From Rhodoplanes sp. (GTDB lineage: Bacteria; Pseudomonadota; Alphaproteobacteria; Rhizobiales; Xanthobacteraceae), in the NCBI RefSeq assembly GCF_013377085.1, contig NZ_JACAAX010000017.1, positions 56,099-120,098 of the forward strand: a stretch of 64,000 bases of DNA, read 5' to 3'. Position numbers and translations under genes: made by a program. Under the pieces are notes generated by a model, which saw only the letters and a list, made by a program, of their open reading frames with translations, was not told the DNA's origin and did no database searches. Below are positions 33,231 to 41,742 of the stretch, piece after piece (position 1 is the first letter of the stretch; each line of letters starts with the position of its first letter).

Positions 33231-35714
33231 CTACAGGAAGTTCACCAGGTTGAGCTTGGAGAGCAGCGCCGTCGTCTGCAGCGAGGCCTGGAGGCTGGTC
33301 TGCAGTGCCAGGATGGTCGCTGCCGATTCCTCCATCGGCACGCCCTCGACGCTGTCCAGCATGTCGGTGAGCGCCGCGGTAGTCTGGGTGTGGCGATCCT
33401 TGGCGGTGCCGATCGCCGACTGGGTCGCACCGAGATCGGTGGCGACGTCGGAGATCTTCTGCACGCCCTGCTGGTTGCCGAGATTGGACTGGACCCGCTG
33501 CATCAGCGCCGTGAACCGGCCCTGCCCGTTGGCGTCGCTCGACGAGAACTGCACGGCCGCCATGACGGCGATGTTGGCGAGCGGGATGCGGAACGCCTGC
33601 TCGTTCGCCCGCATGCCGTAGGACACGTTGATCTCCGAATCGATGCGGGCCGCCGCGGTGCCGCGCGCGCTCGTCGACCCGGCCTCGCCCGTGTACCATT
33701 TCAGCGTGTTGGCGCTGGTGCCGGCGACAAGCGACGTCGCCGTGTCGAAGGGCGGGCCATTGACCCGCTGCACCGGATGGGCGTCGTCGGCATTGAAGAA
33801 CTCGTTCGAGGCCTGCACGGCCGAGGCGGCGGCGAGCGACGTCTTCGCCAGCGTGCCGACCGAGGAGGTCAGCAGCGCGTGCAGGTTGGACAGCGTCTCG
33901 GCCTCGGTCGCGCCGATGGCGAACTGGTTCGTCCCGGTCGGCGGGCTGACCACCGCTGCAACGCGGTTGCCGGTGGCGAAGCCGAGCCCGTCGAGGGTCG
34001 GCGAATCGCCGCCCATGGTCACCTGCTCGCCGCTGGCTGACTTGATGACGAGCTGCCCCCCGACGTTCGACACCGTGATGCCGGCATTGCCGCCCGGCAG
34101 CGCACCGAGCGCGGCACTGATCTTGTTGACGGCCGTGCTGGCGCTGTCGCTCGCCGTCAGGCCCGAGATCGTCACGGCGGTGCCGCCGTTGAGGCTGGGC
34201 GCCTGGATCGTGATGCTGCCGGGGGTGCCGCCGAGCGTCGACCCGGGGGCCGCGAAGCCGCCGGTGCCGACCAGGCTCTTCGCCGTGACGACGCCGGTCA
34301 GCACCAGGTTCTCCGAGGTGCCGTCCGGCAACGTGAAGCTGAACGTGACGGTGTCGCCGTTCTTGGGCAGCGTGCCGCCGAGATCGACCGACATGGACTT
34401 CGGCGTGCCGGCCGGCTGGGTGACGCTGGCGCCGGCGATGTTGGTGGCGATCGCCGACAGCTTGAAGCCGAACACCGAGCCGGCGATGTCCTCCTGGATC
34501 GACGTGACATTGGTGGGCGACGCGGTGGTCGTGGCGAGGCCGAACTTCGCCGCCGGCACGGTGCCACCGACCGTGACGACGCCGGTGCTGCCCGACGGCG
34601 TGACCGTGAGATTGCCGTTGGCGGGGTTGACGCTGGCGGTGCCACCCGTGATCGCGGAAAGCGCCGTGTTCAGCTCGGCGATGGTCGAGACCTGGCCGAC
34701 GCCGTTGCCGAACGTCACCGAGACGCTGCTCGTGCCGATCGCCACCGTCAGCGTCTGGCCCCCGGTGACGCCGCCCGCCTGGTTGAGCAGATTGGTCGGC
34801 GCCGCCGTGCCGGCGGCGACCCCGAGCTCGGTCAGCAGCGTCCCGGTGCTGCCGGCCCCGATGGTGACCGAGGTGTCCGCATTCGCCCCGGTCAGCACCA
34901 GATGGTTGCCGGCGTCGAGCGAGGCCGTCACGGCCGGCGTCGCGGGGGCCGCAGCCGCCGCCATGGCCGTGTTGATGGCGTCGCGCACCGCGGTGCCGCT
35001 GTCGCCCGGATTGATCGTGACCGTGACGCCGTTGATGTCGAGCGTGCCGCCCGCCGACGCGTAGGGTCCGCTGAGATCCGCCGTGCCGGTGGTGAGACCG
35101 GGCGCGTCGGGCAGCAGCGTCGCCGTGGTGCCGGTGAGGCCCGAGGTGGTCGAGGTCGTCGCCGGGATGACCAGACGGCCGAGGCCGGTGGTCCCGAGGT
35201 CGGCCTGGTTGCGCTCGGTGATGAGCTGGTTCAGCCCGGCGAGCGGCCCGAGGCCGTTGAGGATGTGGTCGGTGGTCTCGACGGCGGCGAGGTCGGGGCT
35301 CTGGCCGGAGAAGATGTACTGGTCGCCATACTGGGTGTTGAGCGCACCCAGCATGCGGTCGAGCTGACCCTTGGCCGTCATCTGGTCCTGGGTGCGGCCG
35401 GTCTGATCGATCACATAGGTCGCCTTCGGGATCGAGTTCTTGACCGTGCGGGCGGCGGCATCGAGGTCGGTGAGCGCGTTCTGGGCGAGGTTCAGGCGGG
35501 TGCCGAGCTGGCCGATCGAGCCGTCGAAGGCCGCCACGGTCGACAGCTTGGTGCGCAGCCCGATGGTGAGGCCCCGATCGAGCCCGATGCCGGCATAGGT
35601 ATCCGACCGCTTCTGCGTGCCGAGCTGGCGCTGCAGGTCGTCGAGCTGGTGACGCATGGACACCAGCCGCTCGACCTGGAGCATGCTCTGGCTTCCTATT
35701 CCGGAGATCGCCAT
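33231..35714 (-). CDS. flgL: Enlarged hook-filament junction protein FlgL
   Basis: The 827 residues compare with the usual 300-350. The conserved ends are present: ISGIGSQSMLQVERLVSMRH, then LRTKLSTVAAFDGSI and DQYIFSGQSPDLAAVE at the front, and ATILALQTSLQASLQTTALL SKLNLVNFL at the end. Between residues about 195 and 600 lies an insert. It carries one module (NHLVLTG…LLTELGV…TNLL…TVTFGNGVGQVSTIAELN, residues about 259-394) and another (SITIQAPSLNGG…TLDGLGFATGNRVAAVVSPP, about 498-597). Both recur in FlgE in reversed order. ATG 35714 is chosen; a GTG at 35723 touches the flgK stop. It is coupled to flgK. Confidence 0.88.
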   Translation of the reverse strand: MAISGIGSQSMLQVERLVSMRHQLDDLQRQLGTQKRSDTYAGIGLDRGLTIGLRTKLSTVAAFDGSIGQLGTRLNLAQNALTDLDAAARTVKNSIPKATYVIDQTGRTQDQMTAKGQLDRMLGALNTQYGDQYIFSGQSPDLAAVETTDHILNGLGPLAGLNQLITERNQADLGTTGLGRLVIPATTSTTSGLTGTTATLLPDAPGLTTGTADLSGPYASAGGTLDINGVTVTINPGDSGTAVRDAINTAMAAAAAPATPAVTASLDAGNHLVLTGANADTSVTIGAGSTGTLLTELGVAAGTAAPTNLLNQAGGVTGGQTLTVAIGTSSVSVTFGNGVGQVSTIAELNTALSAITGGTASVNPANGNLTVTPSGSTGVVTVGGTVPAAKFGLATTTASPTNVTSIQEDIAGSVFGFKLSAIATNIAGASVTQPAGTPKSMSVDLGGTLPKNGDTVTFSFTLPDGTSENLVLTGVVTAKSLVGTGGFAAPGSTLGGTPGSITIQAPSLNGGTAVTISGLTASDSASTAVNKISAALGALPGGNAGITVSNVGGQLVIKSASGEQVTMGGDSPTLDGLGFATGNRVAAVVSPPTGTNQFAIGATEAETLSNLHALLTSSVGTLAKTSLAAASAVQASNEFFNADDAHPVQRVNGPPFDTATSLVAGTSANTLKWYTGEAGSTSARGTAAARIDSEINVSYGMRANEQAFRIPLANIAVMAAVQFSSSDANGQGRFTALMQRVQSNLGNQQGVQKISDVATDLGATQSAIGTAKDRHTQTTAALTDMLDSVEGVPMEESAATILALQTSLQASLQTTALLSKLNLVNFL

Positions 35715-35723
35715 GGCTGTCAC

Positions 35724-37589
35724 TCACATCATCTGCAGCAGGGTCTTGAGCATCTCGTTGACGACCGAGAACACCCGGGCATTGGCGCCGTAGGCGGTCT
35801 GCAGCGTCAGCAGGGTCGTCATCTCCTCGTCGATGTTGACGGCCGCGCCCTCGTTGAGGCGCTGCTGCAGGGCATCGACGACCATCTTCTGGCCTTCGGA
35901 CAGCTTGGTCGCGGCGCTGGCGTTCTCGCCCTGCTGGCTCATCGCCTGGCGCAGATAGGACGAGATCGTTCCCGTATAGGGCGCCGTCTCCGAGCCGATC
36001 CCGGTCTGCGGCGCGAAGGTCTGGGTCGCAGTGTTCAGCTTGGCGTAGAGGAAGTTCGGCCGCGTCTGGTCGGCGGACGGCGTGGTGGCCGTGTAGGCGA
36101 CCAGCTTGCTCGGATTGGCGAGCAGCGCCGGATTGACCGTGATGCGCCCGGCGAAGCCGACCGACTGATTGTAGCTGCCGGCGCTGGCGCCCGTGTAGTA
36201 CTGCGTGCCGTCCATGAAGAACGGCAGCTCGGCGGAGCCGCCGGTGAGCGACGTGGTCGTCTTGGTCACCGAGGCGGACGAGATGTCGGACGTGCTGGCG
36301 GCGCCGTCGTCGAGCACGCGAAGCGTGGTGCCGGACGGATTGGAGAACTGGAGCTGGCCGTTGAACGAATCGTTCATCTGCTGGAGCGCGGCGGTGAGCC
36401 CCTTCGAGAAGTCGATCCCGACGACGCGGTCGTTGGGATCGGCCGTCAGGGTGTTCGGCAGCGGCAGCGCACTCGGATCGTCGACCCGGACGATGGTGGC
36501 CGAGCGGGTCTTGCCCGTGAGGGTGTCGGTCCAGCTCACCTTGACGGAGTTGCCGGCCTGCAGGCCCGAAATGTCGAGGTCGAAGCCGGATTGGGCGCCC
36601 GACGTCACCGGCGTGCCGGCCGTCGTCGTGTCGGAGAGCGAGCGGGACATCGCGGCGGCGAGCTCGTCGAGCTGCGTCTGCGCCTGCGGCAGGATCTGGT
36701 CGCGCATCTCCAGATAGGCGGCGATCTTGCCGGAGCGGAACGACTTGGTGCTGATGAGGTCGATGCTGGCGCCGGTCGAGTTGGTGACCGCGATGGTGCC
36801 GACCTGCCGCTTGGTCGGGTCCGCGCTCCACTGCGAACCGGGCGTGACCATGCCCTGGGCGTCGAAGGAGAGCGTCGAGGCCGACGTGCCGACGAGCTGA
36901 ATGCCCGAGCTGGTGAACACCGACACGGTGTTGTAGGCGTCCTCGTTGACGCGGATGTCCATCAGGTTGGAGAGCTGGTCGAGGTAGTAATCGCGCTGGT
37001 CGAGCAGCGAGGCCCGGGAGGCGTCGTCGCTGTGCGAGGCGGAGAGCTGCGAGTTGAGCTGGGCGAGGCCCTGCAGATAGGTGTTGGCCGTCCGCACGCT
37101 GTCGCTCAGGCCCTGCTCGGCATTCTCGCGCAGCGCCTGGATGTCGGACGTCATGTTGTTGAGCTGCTGCGTCACCGCCTGGGCGGTGCTCAGCACATTG
37201 GCGCGCGTCGAGTAGTCCGACGAATTGGTGGTGAGCGACTGCAGCGCCGTGGTGAACTGGTTGTAGACCGTCTCGATCGACGTCTTCGAGTTAGGGTCCG
37301 CATAGATGTTCTGCAGCCGGTCGTAGAACTGGGTGCGCAGATCCGCATAGGCGCCGCCCGACGCCTCGGTGCGGAGCTGGCGCTGCACATACGTGTCGAC
37401 GATGCGGTTGACGCCGGCTTCCCGCACGCTGACGAGGTCGCCGCCGGCCGCGATGGTCGAGGTCTCGACCCGCTTGCGGGTGTAGCCTGGCGTCTGCGCG
37501 TTGGCGACATTGGCCGATACGACCGACAGCCCGCTCTGCGCGACCCGCAGACCGGCGGCGGCTGTTCCGAGCGACTGGGTGAGACTCAT
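35724..37589 (-). CDS. flgK: Hook-filament junction protein FlgK
   Basis: This is a 621-residue protein. SLTQSLGTAAAGLRVAQSGL, then SVVSANVANAQTPGYTRKRV is the FlgK/axial-protein N-terminus. LDQRDYYLDQLSNLMDIRVN and the C-terminal MTTLLTLQTAYGANARVFSV, then VNEMLKTLLQMM complete the family features. Length is somewhat above the usual 480-560, without the large inserts of FlgL and FlgE. It forms the first hook-filament junction ring. It lies 34 bp behind flgE and directly before flgL, all on the minus strand. Confidence 0.93.
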   Translation of the reverse strand: MSLTQSLGTAAAGLRVAQSGLSVVSANVANAQTPGYTRKRVETSTIAAGGDLVSVREAGVNRIVDTYVQRQLRTEASGGAYADLRTQFYDRLQNIYADPNSKTSIETVYNQFTTALQSLTTNSSDYSTRANVLSTAQAVTQQLNNMTSDIQALRENAEQGLSDSVRTANTYLQGLAQLNSQLSASHSDDASRASLLDQRDYYLDQLSNLMDIRVNEDAYNTVSVFTSSGIQLVGTSASTLSFDAQGMVTPGSQWSADPTKRQVGTIAVTNSTGASIDLISTKSFRSGKIAAYLEMRDQILPQAQTQLDELAAAMSRSLSDTTTAGTPVTSGAQSGFDLDISGLQAGNSVKVSWTDTLTGKTRSATIVRVDDPSALPLPNTLTADPNDRVVGIDFSKGLTAALQQMNDSFNGQLQFSNPSGTTLRVLDDGAASTSDISSASVTKTTTSLTGGSAELPFFMDGTQYYTGASAGSYNQSVGFAGRITVNPALLANPSKLVAYTATTPSADQTRPNFLYAKLNTATQTFAPQTGIGSETAPYTGTISSYLRQAMSQQGENASAATKLSEGQKMVVDALQQRLNEGAAVNIDEEMTTLLTLQTAYGANARVFSVVNEMLKTLLQMM

Positions 37590-37623
37590 GACGTGCCCTC
37601 CGCCTTTCTGGCGCGGTCAGTCC

Positions 37624-39960
37624 TCAACGCAGCATGTTCAGGAGATCCTGGACCATCTGGTTGCTGGTCGTGATCACTCGCGTGTTGGCCGAATAGGCCT
37701 GCTGGGTGACGATCAGCTTGGTGAACTCATCGGCGATGTCGCTGTTCGACCCCTCGAGCGACGACCCGACGATCTTGCCGGACGCGCCATAGATGGCGAC
37801 ACCGGACTCGTCGGTCGCCTCGAAGGCACCACCGTCCATCCGTTTCAGGTAGTTGGCGCCCGAGAACTTGGCGAGCGTCACCTGGGCGAGATCGATGGTG
37901 CGGCCGTTCGAGTAGGAGCCGACCACCCGGCCCTTGTCGTTGACCGCGATGGTCTGCAGGGCGCCGGCGGCGTAGCCGTTCTGCTTGAGCAGATTGACTT
38001 GCACGTTGCCGTTCGGGTCGGAGAACTGGGTGATGCCGCCCGAGCCGAAGCTCATGGTGACGTTGCCGAGCGAGGCGCCGTCGATCGTCACGCCGCTGAG
38101 CGTCAGGGTGGAGATCAGCGGGTTCATCTGCCCGTTGGCGTCGAACGTGAAGGTCGCGCCGACGTTCTTCCAGGCCGGTGCCGTGCCGGTCGCCGTCGAG
38201 CTCGTCTGGTAGAACATGTTCCAGGTGTCGGTGTGACCGGTGCCGAGCGAGGCGCTGTCGACCTTGGCCCAGCGGACCTGCATGTTCACGGGCGAGCCGG
38301 AGACGTCGTAGGCCGTGATGGCGCCGCCGCCGATCGACTGCGACACGAAGGTCGAGAGGTCGTTGGCCACCACGGTCTGGCTCGACGGCAGCGCCGAGGT
38401 GGTGTGCATGCCGAAGGTCAGCGCATTGGCCGTGCCGGCGACCGCGATGGTGTCGGTCGGGCTCGACGCCGTGATGGTGACGTTGCCATTGAGCGAGTTG
38501 ACCGAGGCGATGCCGCCCGTGAGCGTCGCGAGCTGGGTGTTGAGGTCGGCGAGCGTCTGTACATTTGGCGGACCGCCGGTGCCGAACGTCACGGTCAGGG
38601 TGGGGTTGGATCCGACCTTGATGGTCAGGGTCTGGCCGGCGGCGGCCGCCGACTGGGTCAGCAGGTTGGTCGGGTTGGTGGTGCCGACCGAGACGCCCAG
38701 CTCGGTGAGCAGCGAGGCGTTGGAACCGCCGACGACGATCGGGGTGCGTGCGTCGGTGCCCTTCAGGACGAGGTGATTCGACGCGTCGAAGCTGGCGGCC
38801 TGCAGGCCGGTCGGCGGCGTGCCGATGATGCCGACCCGGTTGGCGGCGGCGAAGCCGAGCGAATCGAGGGTGGTGGTGTCGCCCGCGAGCGTCACCACCG
38901 AGCCGTTGGCGGAGTTGAACACGAGCTGGCCGGAGGCGCCCGACACCGTGACGCCGCCGGTGCCGCCGGGCGCCGCGGCCAGCGCCGCGTTGATCTTGGT
39001 GGCCACCGTCGCGGCCGTGTCGGTCGACGTGATGGTGCCGATCGAGACGGCGACGCCGCCGTTGAGCCCCGGCGCCTGGATCGTGATGGCGGCCGGCGTG
39101 CCGCCCACCGTGCCGCTGCCGCCCGTGAAGCCACTGGCGCCGTTGAGCGTCATCGGTGCGTTGATGGCGGTGAGGAGCTGTGCCTGCGTGCAGCCCGCCG
39201 GAATCGTGATGATCGTGCCGTCGATCGTGAAGGTGCCGCTGTTGGTCAGCGAGCCCGGGATCACGGCCGTGCCGGTCAGGGTCGCGTTGGCGTCCGGCTT
39301 CAGGGTCGCGCCCGAGCCGGTGATCTTCGCCGGCTGCGGCGAGATGGCGAGCGGATTGGCCGTGAAGTCGACCGGATTGAGCAGCTCGGAGCCGGCGACC
39401 GAGGTGTCGTGCGAGGGCGTCAGCGGATAGCGCGCCAGGTTGGCCCGGTAGTCGATCTGGGTGGTCGCCTGGGCCGGCAGGAAGTCGTTCTGGAACTTCA
39501 AGAGCGTCGGCACGCTGCCGGCGAGGTTGCCGGTGGTCGAGTCGACCGGGATGCCCATCAGATAGTAGCCGGCGCCGTTGACCAGATAGCCGTCCTTGTT
39601 GGGCTGGAAGTCGCCGCGCCGGGTGAACTGGTTGACGCCCGAGAACACCGGATTGTTGTCGGTCATGCCGGTCGGCTTCATGACGACGAAGAAGCCGTCG
39701 CCGTTGACCGCCATGAAGGTGCCGATCGAGGTGCCCTGGATGTCGCCCGACACCGTGTTGGTGGCGCGCGAGGAGGCCATCACGCTGCCCGAGACCTGCT
39801 TGGCCGGCTGATTGTCCTGGATCAGGTCGGAGAAGCTGGTGTCGGTGCGCTTGTAGGCCGTGGTCTGCGAGTTGGCGATGTTGCCGGAGATGTTCTGCAG
39901 CGCGAAGGACTGCGCCTGCATGCCGGTCACTGCGGTCGTCAGCGCACCAAAGATACCCAT
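37624..39960 (-). CDS. flgE: Enlarged flagellar hook protein FlgE
   Basis: The 778 residues compare with about 400 in enterobacteria. GIFGALTTAVTGMQAQSFAL, then QNISGNIANSQTTAYKRTDT is the hook N-terminus, VNGDGFFVVMKP and FTRRGDFQPNKDGYLVN follow, and EFTKLIVTQQAYSANTRVIT, then TSNQMVQDLLNMLR is the C-terminus. Residues about 240-520 are an insert with the same modules found in FlgL, ordered as ITIQAPGLNGG…NRVGIIGTPP and then NHLVLKG…LLTELGV…TNLL…TVTFG. This would enlarge the exposed outer domain of the hook. ATG 39960 follows GTGGAGACGACC. Confidence 0.92.
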   Translation of the reverse strand: MGIFGALTTAVTGMQAQSFALQNISGNIANSQTTAYKRTDTSFSDLIQDNQPAKQVSGSVMASSRATNTVSGDIQGTSIGTFMAVNGDGFFVVMKPTGMTDNNPVFSGVNQFTRRGDFQPNKDGYLVNGAGYYLMGIPVDSTTGNLAGSVPTLLKFQNDFLPAQATTQIDYRANLARYPLTPSHDTSVAGSELLNPVDFTANPLAISPQPAKITGSGATLKPDANATLTGTAVIPGSLTNSGTFTIDGTIITIPAGCTQAQLLTAINAPMTLNGASGFTGGSGTVGGTPAAITIQAPGLNGGVAVSIGTITSTDTAATVATKINAALAAAPGGTGGVTVSGASGQLVFNSANGSVVTLAGDTTTLDSLGFAAANRVGIIGTPPTGLQAASFDASNHLVLKGTDARTPIVVGGSNASLLTELGVSVGTTNPTNLLTQSAAAAGQTLTIKVGSNPTLTVTFGTGGPPNVQTLADLNTQLATLTGGIASVNSLNGNVTITASSPTDTIAVAGTANALTFGMHTTSALPSSQTVVANDLSTFVSQSIGGGAITAYDVSGSPVNMQVRWAKVDSASLGTGHTDTWNMFYQTSSTATGTAPAWKNVGATFTFDANGQMNPLISTLTLSGVTIDGASLGNVTMSFGSGGITQFSDPNGNVQVNLLKQNGYAAGALQTIAVNDKGRVVGSYSNGRTIDLAQVTLAKFSGANYLKRMDGGAFEATDESGVAIYGASGKIVGSSLEGSNSDIADEFTKLIVTQQAYSANTRVITTSNQMVQDLLNMLR

Positions 39961-40416
39961 GGTCGTCTCCACTCGGCCGAGCGGCCGGCGCTGTACACAT
40001 GCGCCACCGCACCATCACGGGATCTTCAGCAAGGCCCGTGCCGGCGATTGGAGACTCGTAATTTCAATAACTTAGGTCTCGGCGGGGCGATCATGACACC
40101 GCCCCGAGGGGGCAATTCCGGCCCCGTCCGGCAAAAGATTCCGGTCTCGGCCACGCGAAATCGCGGCCACGCTCGGCTGCCCGAGTGCGCGTCCGCGAGG
40201 CGGGCGGAGGCCTCTCCTCCGGCCGCATGTCCCTTGAACGACGGTGTGGCGGGAACCAGGCGGATTTTTTTGGGGTGTCCGCGATTTTTTTCGGACGGCC
40301 CGCCCGGGAGTGCCCGGGTGCGCCTGGACGCCCCTCGACGCCGCCCGGGCGCCTCGCTTGCCGAGCCTCCGGCGACCCCCTACTGTTTCGGTGATCCGGA
40401 CATCGAGAGGACCGAC
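39961..40416. other. Divergent promoter region between flgE and the moxR-like gene
   Basis: There is no supported gene. The region contains two runs of seven T in phase (40265-40271 and 40285-40291), the second inside GTCCG…CGGAC, a small hairpin. No CtrA-like site was found on the flgE side. A GAGAGG ribosome-binding site precedes the ATPase ATG. Confidence 0.4.
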
Positions 40417-41262
40417 ATGCGCTTCGAAGGCACCAGCGGCTATGTCGCCACCGACGACCTCAAGGTCGCCGTCAATGCCGCCATCGCGCTCGAGCGGCCG
40501 CTGCTGGTCAAGGGCGAGCCCGGCACCGGCAAGACCGTGCTGGCGATCGAGATCGCCAAGGCCGTCGGCGCACCGCTGATCGAGTGGCACGTCAAGTCGA
40601 CCACCAAGGCGCTGCAGGGCCTCTACGAGTACGACGCGGTGTCGCGCCTGCGCGACAGCCAGCTCGGCGACGAGCGGGTCAAGGACATCCGCAACTACAT
40701 CAAGCGCGGCAAGCTGTGGGAAGCCTTCGTCGCCGACGAGCGGCCGGTGCTGCTGATCGACGAGATCGACAAGGCCGACATCGAGTTCCCGAACGACCTC
40801 CTGCAGGAGCTCGATCGGATGGAGTTCTTCGTCTACGAGACGGGCGAGACGGTTCGGGCGCGACGCCGCCCCATCGTGGTCATCACCTCCAACAACGAGA
40901 AAGAGCTGCCGGACGCCTTTTTGCGCCGCTGCTTCTTCCACTACATCCGCTTCCCCGACCCCGACACCATGCGGGCGATCGTCGACGTGCACTTCCCCGG
41001 CATCAAGCCGCGGCTGGTGGCCGAGGCGATGCGGCTGTTCTACGAGATCCGCGACGTGCCGGGCATGAAGAAGAAGCCGTCGACGTCGGAGCTCCTGGAT
41101 TGGCTCAAGCTGCTGATGGTCGAGGACATCGGCCCCGAGCTTTTGCGCGAGCGCGATCCGAAGAAGCTCATCCCGCCGCTGCACGGCGCCCTCCTCAAGA
41201 ACGAGCAGGACGTCCACCTGTTCGAGCGCCTCGCCTTCATGGCGAGACGCGACGGGCGGTGA
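40417..41262 (+). CDS. MoxR-type AAA+ ATPase
   Basis: This is a 281-residue protein. Walker A is LLVKGEPGTGKTVLAIEIAK, Walker B is RPVLLIDEIDKADIEFPNDL, sensor 1 is IVVITSNNEKELPDAFLRRC, and the MoxR-like lid follows (LLDWLKLLMVEDIGPELLRE, then KLIPPLHGALLKNEQDVHLF). The closest pattern is the CoxD/GvpN-like group of MoxR ATPases that help insert cofactors or metals. These normally sit beside a VWA-domain (CoxE) gene, but the next gene here is a tiny Gly/Ser-rich protein. The partner must be elsewhere. Confidence 0.85.
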   Translation: MRFEGTSGYVATDDLKVAVNAAIALERPLLVKGEPGTGKTVLAIEIAKAVGAPLIEWHVKSTTKALQGLYEYDAVSRLRDSQLGDERVKDIRNYIKRGKLWEAFVADERPVLLIDEIDKADIEFPNDLLQELDRMEFFVYETGETVRARRRPIVVITSNNEKELPDAFLRRCFFHYIRFPDPDTMRAIVDVHFPGIKPRLVAEAMRLFYEIRDVPGMKKKPSTSELLDWLKLLMVEDIGPELLRERDPKKLIPPLHGALLKNEQDVHLFERLAFMARRDGR

Positions 41263-41408
41263 CGATAGCGAGTGGCGAGTGGCCGATCAGGCCTGCGCAT
41301 GGCCCGACGCGAGAGGCGGTCGCCGTATGGGCCGCGTTCCGAACCACCCGCCCTCCTCGGCGCACGAAGAAGAATTGCCAGCCGACCTGCGGGACGAAAG
41401 GACGCTGC

Positions 41409-41660
41409 ATGACCGGATTTCTCGTGCTCGCCGCCTCGTTCGGGATCGGTGCCCTGTGGGTTGGCTGGACGGAGGCCCGCAAGGCACGCCGGGCGCGGGC
41501 CGGCAGCTCCGACGGAGGGTCGAGCGGCGGCGGAGCCGGCGGTAACGACGACGGGTTCTTCTCCTGGTTCGGATCGTCCGACGGTTGCAGCGACAGTTCC
41601 GGCAGTGACGGCGGAAGCTGCGGCGGAGGCGACGGTGGTGGCGGCGGCGGCGGAGATTGA
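41409..41660 (+). CDS. Small membrane protein with Gly/Ser/Asp-rich tail
   Basis: This is an 83-residue protein. One N-terminal hydrophobic segment (MTGFLVLAASFGIGALWVGW) is followed by basic TEARKARRARAG and a tail rich in Gly, Ser, Asp and a few Cys (SSDGCSDSSGSDGGSCGGGD). AAGGACGCTGC precedes ATG 41409. Small proteins of this composition occur in many alphaproteobacteria without known function. A longer frame reaching into the ATPase gene is a shadow. Confidence 0.55.
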   Translation: MTGFLVLAASFGIGALWVGWTEARKARRARAGSSDGGSSGGGAGGNDDGFFSWFGSSDGCSDSSGSDGGSCGGGDGGGGGGGD

Positions 41661-41742
41661 CCGCCGACCCCACAGACCTCGATCCCGTCCCCCGCCGACG
41701 ACCGAAGGTCGGGCCGTCGCACGCAGCCGGCCCGGCGCTGGC

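Noticed and set aside
33058..36831. A 1257-codon open frame across flgL and flgK on the same strand, in another phase
   Set aside because: It is a GC-rich shadow of flgL/flgK. Its product is an Arg/His/Gln-rich string without any domain, while the flgL and flgK frames match their families throughout.
37501..40416. A 1253-codon plus-strand frame running through flgE into the MoxR gene
   Set aside because: Only the last 281 codons (from 40417) are real. The rest is antisense to flgE and has low-complexity Arg/Gly/Asp composition.
40417..41660. CoxD-CoxE (MoxR-VWA) pair
   Set aside because: The ATPase is clear, but the following gene encodes only an 83-residue Gly/Ser-rich membrane protein with no VWA (MIDAS) motif.
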